From assembly GCF_001653135.1 (NCBI RefSeq), contig NZ_BDDS01000002.1, forward strand, positions 186,001-250,000: 64,000 nt of DNA, in the 5' to 3' direction. Of this stretch, positions 27,882 through 37,830 are shown piece by piece (position 1 is the stretch's first letter; every line of letters starts with the position of its first letter). Both the position numbers and the translations under genes were made by a program. Under the pieces are notes generated by a model. It searched no databases. It was not told the DNA's origin and saw nothing but the letters and a program-made list of their open reading frames with translations. The DNA comes from Pseudoalteromonas neustonica (GTDB taxonomy: Bacteria > Pseudomonadota > Gammaproteobacteria > Enterobacterales > Alteromonadaceae).

Positions 27882-28523
27882 ATGGAAATTATTACGTTAC
27901 CAGTAACAGCGTTTGCACAAAATTGCCGTATTGTTATTTGCAAAAAAACACGTAAAGCAACGGTTGTAGACCCTGGTGGAGATGCAGATAAAATCATTAC
28001 TGAGCTTGCTAAATATGATTTAACTCCAGATTGTATTTTGTTAACCCATGGTCATCTTGATCATGTTGGCGCAGCAAAAATACTGGCCGATCATTTTAGT
28101 ATTGATATTGTAGGGCCGCACAAGGATGAGTTATTTTGGTTTGACGCATTACCAATGCAAGCTCAGATGTTTAGCTTTAAACCGATAACGCCATTTACGC
28201 CAACACATTGGTTATCAGGTGGTGATATATTTTCTGTCGGTGAGCTGCGTTTTGAAATACGCCACTGCCCAGGCCATACTCCTGGACATATAGTGTTTTA
28301 CGAACCGACGCATGGCGTTGTATTTGTGGGGGATGTTATTTTTAAAGGCTCAGTAGGGCGCACTGACTTTCCTAAAGGGGATGCGCAGCAACTACTCGAG
28401 TCGATTAAAAAACATATTTTAACCTTGCCAGAAGAAACACGTATTTTATCTGGGCATGGACCGGACACTAAAGTAGTGACGGAGCGCATATCAAATCCAT
28501 TTATAAGCGGTAAATTTGGTTAA
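27882..28523 (+). CDS. MBL-fold metallo-hydrolase, glyoxalase II-like (YcbL type)
   Basis: A 213-residue metallo-beta-lactamase-fold hydrolase. The metal motif THGHLDH sits near residue 57, with further ligands in HCPGHTPGH (about 130), FVGDVIF (about 150) and SGHGPDT (about 195). It is the short, YcbL-like form without the C-terminal HAGH domain of glyoxalase II, so it probably hydrolyses a thioester such as a glutathione conjugate, but the substrate is unproved. It is coupled to the M14 peptidase gene. Confidence 0.9.
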   Translation: MEIITLPVTAFAQNCRIVICKKTRKATVVDPGGDADKIITELAKYDLTPDCILLTHGHLDHVGAAKILADHFSIDIVGPHKDELFWFDALPMQAQMFSFKPITPFTPTHWLSGGDIFSVGELRFEIRHCPGHTPGHIVFYEPTHGVVFVGDVIFKGSVGRTDFPKGDAQQLLESIKKHILTLPEETRILSGHGPDTKVVTERISNPFISGKFG

Positions 28524-28611
28524 TAACGCATAAAAAATGCATAAAAATACAAGACGGATTAAATAAAGCAATGTATAATTTAACCAATTAGTAATATAAA
28601 AAAGAATTATT

Positions 28612-29070
28612 ATGTCTTTAAATCATGTTGATCGCCAAATTTTGGCACTATTACAGCAAGATGCCAGTCTTTCTACAGCTGACATTGCTGATAAAGTAGG
28701 TTTGTCTCAATCGCCTTGTTGGCGCCGTATTGCTAAACTTGAGCAAGATGGTTATATCAAAGGAAAAGTTGCCTTACTCGACGAGAAAAAACTTGGCTTT
28801 GACATGCTAGTTTACGCTCATGTACGCTTATCAAATCATGGCCGTACAAATTTAGCTGAATTTGAAAGATTAATTTTGAGCTATGATGAAGTAACTGAGT
28901 GTTACAGTATGGCAGGTACAATGGACTTTATGTTGCGCATTATTTCAAAAGGAATTGAAGGGTATGAGCAGTTTGTACGTGATAATTTATTAAATCTAGA
29001 ATTTGTTCAAGAAGTTCACTCTAATGTGACTATGACATGCGTTAAACGCAGCACGTCACTGCCTCTTTAA
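28612..29070 (+). CDS. Lrp/AsnC family transcriptional regulator
   Basis: A 152-residue regulator. The N-terminal winged helix-turn-helix begins LNHVDRQILALLQQDASLSTADIADKVGLSQSPCWRRIAKLEQDGYIKG, as in Lrp/AsnC proteins. The C-terminal RAM (ACT-like) domain at about 70-150 binds an amino acid effector. The gene stands alone, and its target is not evident from its neighbours. A hairpin follows. Confidence 0.92.
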   Translation: MSLNHVDRQILALLQQDASLSTADIADKVGLSQSPCWRRIAKLEQDGYIKGKVALLDEKKLGFDMLVYAHVRLSNHGRTNLAEFERLILSYDEVTECYSMAGTMDFMLRIISKGIEGYEQFVRDNLLNLEFVQEVHSNVTMTCVKRSTSLPL

Positions 29071-29080
29071 TACCATGTTT

Positions 29081-29121
29081 AACAGGTTAAATAGATTATC
29101 ATTACTCTTTTTTAACCTGTT
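29081..29121 (+). terminator. Possible terminator after the Lrp-type gene
   Basis: AACAGGTTAA and TTAACCTGTT form a perfect 10-bp stem around a 21-base loop. A T-run lies inside the loop rather than after the stem, so its function is uncertain. Confidence 0.45.
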
Positions 29122-29375
29122 TCTACAATTTATACTACTATACTAAAGCAGCGTAACGATTCAAACTTTAGCTGTATCATCGTTGTTTATTATCTTTAAA
29201 TTACTTTGCATTAATGCTATTCCCTTTTAAAAAAGGAACAATGTGCAGTGTAAGCCTCTATTAAACCCATAACAGAAACGCGCACCGGATGTTGTTTGGG
29301 TATACATTGTTAACCTGTACTTAATTTGTTAGAATTCAGCGCTTTTTTTGATCCCACACACCCAAGAGGAATTCA
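29122..29375. other. Intergenic region upstream of sulP
   Basis: No gene is seen here. The sequence GATGTTGTTTGGGTATA at 29288-29304 resembles the terminus of the interspersed repeat at 51546-51566, and the preceding 90 bases share weak similarity with it, which could be a decayed copy. AGAGGA just before ATG 29376 is the ribosome site of the next gene. Confidence 0.35.
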
Positions 29376-30932
29376 ATGTTTAACTTACTCAGCAAGGCGC
29401 CAAGCTCTGCTAAAAACGACATACTGTCAGGTATCACGGTTGCGCTTGCGCTCGTCCCTGAAGCTGTTGCGTTTGCTTTTGTTGCAAATGTAGAACCTTT
29501 AGTTGGTTTGTACGCAGCATTTATAGTTGGTTTGATTACTGCTATTTTTGGTGGACGTCCGGGAATGATCTCAGGTGCAACCGGTGCACTTGCCGTAGTA
29601 ATGGTAAGTTTAGTGATGGATCATGGTGTTGAATATCTCTTTGCCACTGTTCTGCTCATGGGGATACTGCAAATATTAGCCGGGGTCTTTAAGCTTGGTA
29701 AGTTTATTCGTATGGTACCGCACCCTGTTATGCTCGGCTTTGTGAACGGACTTGCAATTGTAATTTTCCTCGCTCAACTTGGTCAGTTTAAAGTGCCAGA
29801 TGGTCAAGGTGGTATGCAATGGATGACAGGCTCGCCGATGATGATCATGTTAGGGTTAGTTGCTTTAACAATGGCTATTATTCACTTTCTACCAAAATTA
29901 ACGACGGCAGTACCGTCTACGCTTGTGGCAATTGTGACGGTAACAGCATTGGTAATGGGCTTAGATTTAGAAGCACGCACTGTACTTGATTTCCTCAAAG
30001 ATATGACGGGTGATAGCGCAGCAACAATTGCTGGTGGCTTACCTGAGTTTCATATTCCAATGGTTCCATTTACGTTTGAAACCCTTAAAATCATTTTACC
30101 TTATGCATTAATTTTAGCTGCAATTGGTTTGATTGAATCATTACTAACGCTTAGCCTAATTGATGAAATTACAGAAACGCGCGGGCACAGTAATAAAGAG
30201 TGTATTGGTCAAGGCGCTGCAAATGTAACGTGTGGTTTCTTTGGTGCAATGGGCGGGTGTGCAATGATTGGCCAATCAATGATCAATATTAATTCAGGTG
30301 GCCGTTCGCGTTTATCAGGTATTACCGCTGCATTAATGTTGCTAGGTTTCATTATTTTTGCTGCAGGCTTAATTGAGATGGTCCCACTCGCTGCTCTTGT
30401 GGGTGTAATGTTTATGGTTGTATTAGGCACGTTTGAATGGGCGAGTTTCAAAATGATGAAACGCGTACCAAAGTCAGATGCCTTTGTGATTGTTTTAGTA
30501 TCGGGTGTGACAGTTATTACAGATTTAGCGATTGCAGTATGCGTAGGTGTGATTGTATCGGCCTTAGTATTTGCATGGCAACATGCTAAACATATCTTTA
30601 CTACAAACTATATAGATGAAGAGGGTGCTAAAGTATATGAATTACACGGACCTTTATTCTTCGGATCAGTGAAACAGTTTTCTGAATTATTCGATATTAA
30701 AAACGATCCTAAAGACGTTATTATAGAGTTTAAGTACAGTCGTGTTGCTGATCATAGTGCGATAGAAGCAATAGATGCTTTAGCTGATAAATACACTAAA
30801 GCAGGTAAGCAACTTCACTTACGTCATTTAAGCCCTGACTGTACACAGTTGCTTCATAAGGCACGTGATTTAGTTGAGGTTAATGTGATAGAAGATCCAA
30901 CTTACAAAGTTGTGTCGGATAAACTTGCATAA
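29376..30932 (+). CDS. SulP family anion transporter with STAS domain
   Basis: A 518-residue inner-membrane anion transporter. The membrane part has about 10-12 helices, beginning with the SulP pattern [43 protein letters not shown]. The C-terminal 90 residues form a cytosolic STAS domain ([20 protein letters not shown]...[30 protein letters not shown]). SulP members carry sulfate, bicarbonate or other anions; the specificity cannot be told. It has a strong ribosome site and its own terminator. Confidence 0.92.
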   Translation: MFNLLSKAPSSAKNDILSGITVALALVPEAVAFAFVANVEPLVGLYAAFIVGLITAIFGGRPGMISGATGALAVVMVSLVMDHGVEYLFATVLLMGILQILAGVFKLGKFIRMVPHPVMLGFVNGLAIVIFLAQLGQFKVPDGQGGMQWMTGSPMMIMLGLVALTMAIIHFLPKLTTAVPSTLVAIVTVTALVMGLDLEARTVLDFLKDMTGDSAATIAGGLPEFHIPMVPFTFETLKIILPYALILAAIGLIESLLTLSLIDEITETRGHSNKECIGQGAANVTCGFFGAMGGCAMIGQSMININSGGRSRLSGITAALMLLGFIIFAAGLIEMVPLAALVGVMFMVVLGTFEWASFKMMKRVPKSDAFVIVLVSGVTVITDLAIAVCVGVIVSALVFAWQHAKHIFTTNYIDEEGAKVYELHGPLFFGSVKQFSELFDIKNDPKDVIIEFKYSRVADHSAIEAIDALADKYTKAGKQLHLRHLSPDCTQLLHKARDLVEVNVIEDPTYKVVSDKLA

Positions 30933-30952
30933 GCACGCTTCTCATATGGATT

Positions 30953-30985
30953 AAAAAAGCGAAAGCATAAATGCTTTCGCTTTTT
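30953..30985. terminator. Bidirectional terminator between sulP and the PstS-like gene
   Basis: GCGAAAGCAT and ATGCTTTCGC form a 10-bp stem with a 2-base loop, flanked by an A-run on the left and a T-run on the right, so it can stop both convergent transcripts. Confidence 0.92.
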
Positions 30986-31004
30986 ACTATCCGCATAAAT
31001 AATA

Positions 31005-31934
31005 TCAATCAACCATTATATAATGATGGCTAGTTAGTAATTCTCTGATATCTTTTGTCTTTAGAAAGTAAGATATTAATTTACCTTTTTTAACTGACTC
31101 AGCAGACTGCGTATTTACAATTAAAACTAATGGTCTTACAAAGTTATAATGGCTAGTTTTAACGGTCTCTTGCGTTGGGCTGACATCATTAATACTTAGT
31201 ATTCTAATCTTATCGATTAGCTTTGAGTTTTTAAGTTGTGATACTGCACCAAAGGAATCAAACGCGATTGCATTTGGTATGCGTTGTACAATTCCTAACG
31301 CCTGATTAAATTCATTGTATAAAGCCACGTCTTGTTTGGAAAAGAGCCCTCTATTTCCTGCTGATTTAAATTTAATGGCGTCCGGTTGTGCTGATTTCAT
31401 GTAATCAAGGTTTAAAAATTCCAAAAACACATCAAATGTACCGTGTTGAATACCTTTGCTGAATAAGTGTATTTGGTTATCTTGCTCTGACTTTGCAGTG
31501 TTTTTACCACTCACCTGGCTCCAAAGGGTATATTTACCGCGATAAATATCACTGAGTTGTTCAGTGGATAGGTTTTTTATTGGATTTTCAATATTGGTAA
31601 AAAAAACTAAAGCGTCTTGGGCCAAAACAGTTTGTTTTAAATTAGGCCAACGTTCTTGCTCTGCTTTGGTCATATAGCGAGAAGATGCGCCTATATCTAC
31701 TAAGTTCTCACCAATGGCTTGTATACCTTTATCACTGCCCATCCCTCGTAACTGCATTACACTCTGTTCAGTATTGTTAAAGTCAGCTTGAACAAGCTCT
31801 AACATTTGTACTACAGAGGTTGAACCTGCAACTAAAATTGTTTGAGGCTGTTGGGTATCAAGGTTTGAAAGTTGTGTTGATGAGGCGGCAACACAAAAGA
31901 ATAAATTAGTGACAAGCAATAGGTGTTTAATCAT
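31005..31934 (-). CDS. PstS-like phosphate-binding protein, exported
   Basis: A 309-residue periplasmic binding protein. Residues 1-18 are a signal peptide. The PBP-like domain has the PstS features ILVAGSTSVVQMLELV near the N-terminus and DIGASSRYMTKAEQ, where the Ser and Arg contact phosphate in the family. A second lobe has LSTEQLSDIYRGKYTLWSQVSG. No pstCAB or regulatory genes are nearby, so it may work alone as a sensor, adhesin-like or exported phosphate-binding protein, as described for some orphan PstS proteins. Confidence 0.82.
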   Translation of the reverse strand: MIKHLLLVTNLFFCVAASSTQLSNLDTQQPQTILVAGSTSVVQMLELVQADFNNTEQSVMQLRGMGSDKGIQAIGENLVDIGASSRYMTKAEQERWPNLKQTVLAQDALVFFTNIENPIKNLSTEQLSDIYRGKYTLWSQVSGKNTAKSEQDNQIHLFSKGIQHGTFDVFLEFLNLDYMKSAQPDAIKFKSAGNRGLFSKQDVALYNEFNQALGIVQRIPNAIAFDSFGAVSQLKNSKLIDKIRILSINDVSPTQETVKTSHYNFVRPLVLIVNTQSAESVKKGKLISYFLKTKDIRELLTSHHYIMVD

Positions 31935-32001
31935 ATATATATCAGGTTATTGTTTTTTATAACTATAGTTGAAATTTAAAAAAAGTATTTTAAATTTACA
32001 A

Positions 32002-32027
32002 AAAAACCAACACAAAGGTTGGTTTTT
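32002..32027. terminator. Bidirectional terminator between the PstS-like gene and asnS
   Basis: AAAAACCAAC and GTTGGTTTTT form a perfect 10-bp stem around a 6-base loop, with A and T tracts on the two sides. It serves asnS on the minus strand. Confidence 0.88.
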
Positions 32028-32030
32028 ATT

Positions 32031-32066
32031 AGTTACTTAGTTACTTAGTTACTTAGTTACTTAGTT
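32031..32066. repeat. Tandem 8-bp repeat (AGTTACTT), 4.5 copies
   Basis: Four exact copies of AGTTACTT, plus AGTT, run from the terminator to the asnS stop codon. The run sits in the 3' untranslated stretch of asnS and may vary in copy number between strains. Confidence 0.9.
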
Positions 32067-33463
32067 TAGTAAGTTGCGCTGCCTTTTGTACGAGGGAAGG
32101 CGATTACATCACGTACGTTGCCCATACCTGTTACATAAGCCACTAAACGTTCGAAACCCAGACCAAAACCAGAGTGTGGCACTGAACCATATTTACGTAG
32201 GTCACGATACCAGCTGTAGTCTTCTTTGTTTAAGCCCATTTCTTCTAAGCGCGCATCGAGTACATCAAGGCGTTCTTCACGTTGTGAGCCACCAATGATT
32301 TCGCCAATACCTGGTGCAACTACGTCCATAGCTGCTACTGTTTTGCCGTCTTCATTTTGACGCATGTAGAACGCTTTAATATCACGTGGGTAGTTTTTGA
32401 TTACCACTGGCGCTTTAAAGTGCTCTTCAGCTAAGTAACGCTCATGCTCAGATTGTAAATCTACACCCCATTCAACAGCGTATTCAAATTTCTTGCCACA
32501 GTTTTTAAGAATTTCGACTGCGTCGGTGTAATCAACTTGGGCAAAATCTTTTTCTACAAACTCTTCTAAACGAGATATAGCTGTTTTCTCAACACGTTGA
32601 GCAAAAAACTCCATGTCATCACGACGTTCTTCAAGTACCGCTTTGAATACATATTTAAGCATGTTTTCAGCAAGTTTTGCGATATCTTCAAGATCAGCAA
32701 AGGCAACTTCAGGCTCTACCATCCAAAACTCAGCTAGGTGGCGTGAAGTATTTGAGTTCTCCGCACGGAACGTTGGGCCAAAAGTATAGATTTTTGACAT
32801 AGCCGATGCGTAAGTCTCACCATTTAACTGACCTGATACAGTAAGAAATGCTTCTTTACCGAAGAAGTCTTCACTGTAATCAATATCGCCTTTATCAGTA
32901 CGCGGTAAGTTTTGCATATCAAGCGTTGATACACGGAACATTTCGCCAGCGCCTTCACAGTCACTTGCTGTTATAATAGGAGTACTGATCCAATAAAAGC
33001 CTTGTTCATGGTAGAAGCGGTGAATAGCTTGTGCTAAACAGTTACGAACACGTGTTACTGCACCAATCATGTTAGTTCGTGGGCGAAGGTGAGCGTGCTC
33101 ACGTAAGTATTCAATACTGTGGCGTTTTGCTGACATTGGGTATGAATCTGGGTTTTCTACCCAACCTAATACTTGTACGCTATTTGCTTGAATTTCAAAT
33201 GATTGACCTTGGCCAGCCGATTGTACTAAAACACCTGTAACTGATACAGAGCAACCCGCTGTTAGGTTGGTAACTTCATCATAATTATTAAGTGAATTAG
33301 GTACTACCGCCTGAATAGGATCAAAACATGAACCGTCATGAACGGCTAAAAATGAAATTCCTGCTTTTGAATCGCGGCGTGTACGGATCCAGCCTTTAAT
33401 TGTTACTTGGCTGTCTACCGCAACCTTGCCTTTTAATAGCTCTGAAATCGCTAAGTGGCTCAT
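32066..33463 (-). CDS. asnS: Asparaginyl-tRNA synthetase
   Basis: AsnS charges tRNA(Asn). The frame extends to GTG 33469, but GGAG with a 5-base gap points to ATG 33463 ([10 protein letters not shown]; 465 residues). An N-terminal OB-fold (residues 10-110) binds the anticodon. The class IIb catalytic domain has motif 2 [21 protein letters not shown] and motif 3 [15 protein letters not shown], and ends [10 protein letters not shown], typical of AsnS as opposed to AspS. Monocistronic, with a terminator downstream. Confidence 0.98.
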   Translation of the reverse strand: MSHLAISELLKGKVAVDSQVTIKGWIRTRRDSKAGISFLAVHDGSCFDPIQAVVPNSLNNYDEVTNLTAGCSVSVTGVLVQSAGQGQSFEIQANSVQVLGWVENPDSYPMSAKRHSIEYLREHAHLRPRTNMIGAVTRVRNCLAQAIHRFYHEQGFYWISTPIITASDCEGAGEMFRVSTLDMQNLPRTDKGDIDYSEDFFGKEAFLTVSGQLNGETYASAMSKIYTFGPTFRAENSNTSRHLAEFWMVEPEVAFADLEDIAKLAENMLKYVFKAVLEERRDDMEFFAQRVEKTAISRLEEFVEKDFAQVDYTDAVEILKNCGKKFEYAVEWGVDLQSEHERYLAEEHFKAPVVIKNYPRDIKAFYMRQNEDGKTVAAMDVVAPGIGEIIGGSQREERLDVLDARLEEMGLNKEDYSWYRDLRKYGSVPHSGFGLGFERLVAYVTGMGNVRDVIAFPRTKGSATY

Positions 33464-33751
33464 CTTCACTCCAATGATATAAGTTGCCTACATTATATGT
33501 GCTGCATCGCACTTGAACGGTGTATCTTACCTTTGAATGTAAAATAAAAAAACATGTGTGAGCAACTCTTTGCTTATTCTTTTCATTTTTTTATCGTTTT
33601 TTTATGCTTTATAGCCAAATGTGTGATTTTTAGTCATAAAAAGCAAACGTAATAGCAATAAAAAACAGAATTACACTGCGATCAATACGTCTTTTATGGC
33701 ATTATATCCACTCAAGGTGTTTAAATTAACTTGCCAAATATTATAGGTATT

Positions 33752-34186
33752 ATGAAACAAGTCTTTATTTTACGTGGATTACCAGGGTGTGGTAAGTCTT
33801 ATTATGCTCAAAACCTCGCGGACGAATTAGTTGCTGGTGACCAAAGTCAGTACTTAATTTGTTCAACAGATGATTACTTTTATAATGAGCGAGGAGAGTA
33901 CCAATTTGATAAATTCAAACAGTCGCAATTTCATAATTTAAATTTAGCGCGATTTATTAATGCATTAGCTCAGTCAATTCCGCTTGTGATCGTGGATAAC
34001 ACAAATATTAAGAAGTGGGAATTTATTGCATATAATCAAGCTGCAATCGCGTTAGGGTATCAAGTAAAAGAAGTGATTGTTGGTGAAGTGAAAGATAAGT
34101 CATTGCAGCATCTATATGCAAAACGTAATGGCCATAATGTACCTTTAAAAATGATCAGTAAAATGGCATATATGTTTGAATGGTAG
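33752..34186 (+). CDS. P-loop kinase-like protein (polynucleotide kinase/NEDD4BP2-like family)
   Basis: A 144-residue P-loop NTPase. The frame begins at TTG 33731, but AGG at 33745 supports ATG 33752. The Walker A motif RGLPGCGKSYYA begins at residue 6, and IVDNTNIKKWEF is a Walker B-like strand with the N-T-N pattern of small RNA/polynucleotide kinase-like proteins (AAA_33). CSTDDYFYNERGEYQFD after the first strand fits these proteins too. Substrate unknown. It ends in an unusually long, perfect hairpin. Confidence 0.82.
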   Translation: MKQVFILRGLPGCGKSYYAQNLADELVAGDQSQYLICSTDDYFYNERGEYQFDKFKQSQFHNLNLARFINALAQSIPLVIVDNTNIKKWEFIAYNQAAIALGYQVKEVIVGEVKDKSLQHLYAKRNGHNVPLKMISKMAYMFEW

Positions 34187-34201
34187 GAACAGTCGGTCCT
34201 A

Positions 34202-34240
34202 ATGTAAAGGAAGCTGACGTAATGTGAGCTTCCTTTACAT
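34202..34240 (+). terminator. 14-bp perfect hairpin between the P-loop gene and bioA
   Basis: ATGTAAAGGAAGCT pairs fully with AGCTTCCTTTACAT around an 11-base loop, between two convergent genes. It lacks a long T-run on either side but probably ends transcription from one or both. Confidence 0.7.
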
Positions 34241-34262
34241 GTAATTTCGCGTTTATGTTAGT

Positions 34263-35552
34263 TTAGTAATGGCCGTCGTTAATCGCGTTGTAAATGGCAG
34301 TTATTAATGTGCTAATATCATCATCGCTTGTTATATATGGCGGCATTAGGTAGATAAGCTTACCAAATGGTCTTATCCAAACACCTTGTTTAATAAAATA
34401 CGCTTGTATTTTTGCTACATCAACACTTCTGTCTAACTCCACAACACCGATAGCGCCTAACGTTCTAACATTAACGACACCTTCAAGAGTAAGGCAGCAC
34501 TTTAGTTGGCTCAGCGCGTTGTTTAATTGTGTTATGCGTTTTTTCCAATCTTGATTCATTAGCAGATCAATGCTGGCACATGCGACAGAACACGCAAGTG
34601 GGTTACCCATGAATGTAGGGCCGTGCATTAGTACGCCAGCTTCACCATTGCTAATGCCAATGGCAATTTTATCTGTAGTTAACGTTGCCGAGAGAGTCAT
34701 CATCCCGCCTGTTAGCGCTTTGCCAATACACATAATATCGGGTTCAATATCCGCATGTTCTACAGCAAAGAGTTTGCCCGTACGGCCAAATCCAGTGGCT
34801 ATTTCATCGCAAATCAGCAATACATCGTATTGATTACATAGCTGGCGCACCGTTTTTAAATAGTGTGGATGATAGAAATTCATGCCGCCGGCATTTTGTA
34901 CAATAGGTTCAATAATAAAAGCGGCTACTTGGTGATGATGATTTTTAAAATACTCAGTAAGTAGTGTGGCTTCAGATTCATCAAAAGGCTGGTCAAATTT
35001 ACTTTGCGGAGCAGGCACAAATATATGCTCAGGTAAAAAGCCGCTGTATAGGGAATGCATTGAGTTCACCGGGTCACACACGCTCATTGCTGCAAAAGTA
35101 TCTCCATGGTAACCCTTATAAGGCGTCATGAGTTTTTGCTTTGTTGTAATGCCTTGACTTAACCAGTACTGCAGCGCCATTTTTATTGCTACTTCAACAC
35201 ACACAGATCCGCTGTCTGCTAAAAATACTTTTTGTAAATTAGAAGGGGTGATCGCAACGAGTTTTTTACATAACTCAACGGCTGGCTGGTGTGTAATACC
35301 GCCAAACATGACATGACTCATAGTGTTCACTTGATTTACGACTGCCTTGGTGAGGTTGGGATGCCCATAACCATGGATAGCACTCCACCATGAAGCCATC
35401 CCATCAATAAGAGCTTCACCTGTTTGTAGGTGAATTTTATTCCCGAGTGTATGACTAACAGGGTAAACGGGAAGTGGGTTAACCATAGATGTATAAGGAT
35501 GCCATATATGGTGGCGATCAAAATCGAGATCGATCGGTTGTTTATTGCTCAT
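34263..35552 (-). CDS. bioA: Adenosylmethionine-8-amino-7-oxononanoate aminotransferase
   Basis: BioA is the PLP enzyme that transfers an amino group from S-adenosylmethionine to 7-keto-8-aminopelargonate (KAPA), giving DAPA in biotin synthesis. The 429-residue length is standard. HIWHPYTSM near the start, GMASWWSAIHGYGHP, and the PLP lysine in MCIGKALTGGMMTLSATL are typical. It is divergent from bioBFCD, and the BirA-type operator begins immediately before its ATG, so repression would cover both directions. A hairpin at 34202-34240 follows the gene. Confidence 0.96.
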   Translation of the reverse strand: MSNKQPIDLDFDRHHIWHPYTSMVNPLPVYPVSHTLGNKIHLQTGEALIDGMASWWSAIHGYGHPNLTKAVVNQVNTMSHVMFGGITHQPAVELCKKLVAITPSNLQKVFLADSGSVCVEVAIKMALQYWLSQGITTKQKLMTPYKGYHGDTFAAMSVCDPVNSMHSLYSGFLPEHIFVPAPQSKFDQPFDESEATLLTEYFKNHHHQVAAFIIEPIVQNAGGMNFYHPHYLKTVRQLCNQYDVLLICDEIATGFGRTGKLFAVEHADIEPDIMCIGKALTGGMMTLSATLTTDKIAIGISNGEAGVLMHGPTFMGNPLACSVACASIDLLMNQDWKKRITQLNNALSQLKCCLTLEGVVNVRTLGAIGVVELDRSVDVAKIQAYFIKQGVWIRPFGKLIYLMPPYITSDDDISTLITAIYNAINDGHY

Positions 35553-35586
35553 TTGTAAACTTCTGCTTGCTGGGGTTCGTTGACAA
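35553..35586. promoter_or_regulatory. BirA-type biotin operator between bioA and bioB
   Basis: TTGTAAACT, 16 bases, CGTTGACAA matches the classic biotin operator (TTGTAAACC-N15/16-GGTTTACAA) with two changes per arm. It sits between the divergent genes and touches the bioA start. Its right end overlaps a promoter (next entry), so BirA with biotinyl-AMP would block it. Confidence 0.8.
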
Positions 35587-35607
35587 TGTTACGTCAAGAA
35601 GTAGACT
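35580..35607 (+). promoter_or_regulatory. Predicted sigma-70 promoter of bioBFCD
   Basis: TTGACA, a 16-base spacer and TAGACT form a near-consensus promoter ending 40 bases before bioB. The -35 hexamer lies inside the right arm of the BirA-type operator. Confidence 0.6.
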
Positions 35608-35647
35608 AAGCCAATATCACCGTCATTAAAAATAAAAAGAGAGAGTT

Positions 35648-36688
35648 ATGGAGCTTGCACCAGTTCGCCACGATTGGACACATAAAGAAGTAAAAGCCTT
35701 ATTCGAAATGCCGTTTAATGATTTATTATTTAAAGCCGCATCAGTTCATCGTGCAAACTTTAATCCAAATGAAGTGCAAATTTCGACTTTGTTATCTATT
35801 AAAACGGGTGCGTGTCCAGAAGATTGTAAGTACTGTCCTCAATCAGGTCATTATAAAACTGACTTAGAACGAGAACGCCTTATTGAAGTTGAAAAGGTAG
35901 TAGAGCAAGCTCGCTTAGCAAAAGAAAAAGGTGCAACGCGCTTTTGCATGGGGGCTGCATGGTCAGATCCAAAAGACAGAGACATGCCATATATCTCTCA
36001 AATGGTAAAAGAAGTAAAAGAGTTGGGTCTTGAGACCTGTATGACATTAGGTATGCTTGATAATGATAAAGCCCATGCGTTGCGTGACGCAGGACTTGAT
36101 TATTATAACCATAACTTAGACACCTCTCCTGAATATTATGAGCAAATCATTACTACACGTACATTCCAAGACCGCCTAGATACCATAGGTAATGTAAGAG
36201 ATGCGGGTATGAAAGTATGTTCTGGTGGTATCGTTGGTATGGGTGAGCAAGCTGCTGATCGATTTGGTTTACTTATGCAACTAGCTAATCTACCGCAACA
36301 ACCAGAAAGTGTCCCTATCAATATGCTTGTTAAAGTAAAAGGCACACCGCTTGAAAATGTGGACGATTTAGATCATTTCGAATTTATTCGTACTATCGCA
36401 ACGGCGCGTATCATGATGCCACTGAGTTATGTACGTTTATCTGCTGGGCGAAACGCAATGAATGAGCAAATGCAATCAATGTGTTTCTTTGCTGGCGCAA
36501 ATTCAATTTTTTATGGCGATAAATTACTTACCACAGAAAACCCTGAGGCGGATGCCGATATGAACTTAATTAGAAAATTAGGTATGAATCCTGAAAAGCG
36601 CCATGACTATTCAGATGAAGCGTATGAAGCATCGTTGTCATCGGCTGTTGCTGATAAAGCAACCTCTGAGATGTTTTACGAAGCCTAA
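35648..36688 (+). CDS. bioB: Biotin synthase
   Basis: BioB is the radical SAM enzyme that inserts sulfur into dethiobiotin. The 346-residue protein has the cluster motif CPEDCKYC (CxxxCxxC), which binds the 4Fe-4S cluster and SAM, and further conserved stretches [36 protein letters not shown] and [10 protein letters not shown]. The conserved ligands of the auxiliary 2Fe-2S cluster are present in ETCMTLGML and ACKVCSGGI-like contexts ([12 protein letters not shown]). It overlaps bioF by 1 base, with the stop and the next start forming TAATG. Confidence 0.98.
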   Translation: MELAPVRHDWTHKEVKALFEMPFNDLLFKAASVHRANFNPNEVQISTLLSIKTGACPEDCKYCPQSGHYKTDLERERLIEVEKVVEQARLAKEKGATRFCMGAAWSDPKDRDMPYISQMVKEVKELGLETCMTLGMLDNDKAHALRDAGLDYYNHNLDTSPEYYEQIITTRTFQDRLDTIGNVRDAGMKVCSGGIVGMGEQAADRFGLLMQLANLPQQPESVPINMLVKVKGTPLENVDDLDHFEFIRTIATARIMMPLSYVRLSAGRNAMNEQMQSMCFFAGANSIFYGDKLLTTENPEADADMNLIRKLGMNPEKRHDYSDEAYEASLSSAVADKATSEMFYEA

Positions 36689-37830
36689 TGCCTTTTTCAT
36701 ACATAAAAACGCATCTTCAGCAACGCGCTGACGATGCGCTATCGCGCCAGCGCCAATTAATAAGCCATTCCACAGGCAGAGAAATCACTGTTAATACACA
36801 GCAATACTTAAACTTTGCCAGTAATGACTACCTAGGGTTTGCCGCTGATGTTATCCAGCATGACACAGGTATTGCCTTAGGGAGTAATAGTTCTCCGCTT
36901 GTTACAGGTTACGGTATTGAGCAGCACCAACTTGAAACGTATTTGTGTGAGCTAATGGGTTTTGAAGCGGCTATGTTATTCAATAGTGGCTTTAGCGCAA
37001 ACAATAGTGTGTTAAAAGCGTTATTTCACGATAAGAAAACAGCACAAGAAAGTGCGACCTTCCACGATAAACTCAATCATGCCAGTTTAATTGATGGCGG
37101 ATTACATAGCCAAGCGGCGATGATCCGTTTTAATCATAATGACATGCAGCACCTGCAATCGCGATTAGAAAAATCATCAGCTAAGCATAAGCTCATTATT
37201 AGTGAAGGTGTGTTCTCTATGGATGGCGATCAGGCGCCATTAGCTAAATTAAAGGAATTAGCTAAGCAACATAATGCATGGCTTATGATTGATGATGCGC
37301 ATGGTTTTGGTGTATTTGGTAATCAAGGATTAGGGACCTGTGAAACAATAAAACCTGATTTGCTCGTTATTACATTTGGCAAAGCACTGGCCAGCAGCGG
37401 GGCGTGTGTTTTAGCAAGTAAAGAGCTTGTTGATTATATGCAGCAGTTTAATCGCGATTACATTTACTCTACGGGACTATCGCCATTAATTACTAATTTA
37501 ACACGCCAACGTATTAAGCAGATTGTAGGTGACGTTGGTGCTCTAAGACGCAATCGACTAGCTGATAATATAGACCATTTTAAGAAACAAGCATTGGCAC
37601 ATAAAATAGCCGTTATGCCATCAATGTCTGCGATTCAACCGATAGTGCTAGGGTGTGCAGAGCAAACCTTAGAAGCTGCCAATAAATTAAAAGAAAAGGG
37701 CATTTGGTTGACTGCAATTCGCCCACCAACCGTTCCTTTTAACACTGCGCGTTTGCGAATAACTTTAAGTGCTGCACATACTCATGATGATATTAACCGA
37801 TTAGTGAGTGAACTTAAGGCTATTTTATGA
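36688..37830 (+). CDS. bioF: 8-amino-7-oxononanoate synthase
   Basis: BioF condenses pimeloyl-ACP or pimeloyl-CoA with alanine to give KAPA. The 380-residue protein is an alpha-oxoamine synthase: NFASNDYLGFA near residue 36, the PLP lysine Lys232 in ITFGKALASSG and the DDAHGFGVFG motif. It is embedded in the bio operon, overlapping bioB by 1 base and bioC by 4 bases. Confidence 0.97.
   Translation: MPFSYIKTHLQQRADDALSRQRQLISHSTGREITVNTQQYLNFASNDYLGFAADVIQHDTGIALGSNSSPLVTGYGIEQHQLETYLCELMGFEAAMLFNSGFSANNSVLKALFHDKKTAQESATFHDKLNHASLIDGGLHSQAAMIRFNHNDMQHLQSRLEKSSAKHKLIISEGVFSMDGDQAPLAKLKELAKQHNAWLMIDDAHGFGVFGNQGLGTCETIKPDLLVITFGKALASSGACVLASKELVDYMQQFNRDYIYSTGLSPLITNLTRQRIKQIVGDVGALRRNRLADNIDHFKKQALAHKIAVMPSMSAIQPIVLGCAEQTLEAANKLKEKGIWLTAIRPPTVPFNTARLRITLSAAHTHDDINRLVSELKAIL

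Noticed and set aside
32031..32066. A CRISPR-like repeat
   Set aside because: The unit is only 8 bp, has no spacers and is a simple tandem repeat.
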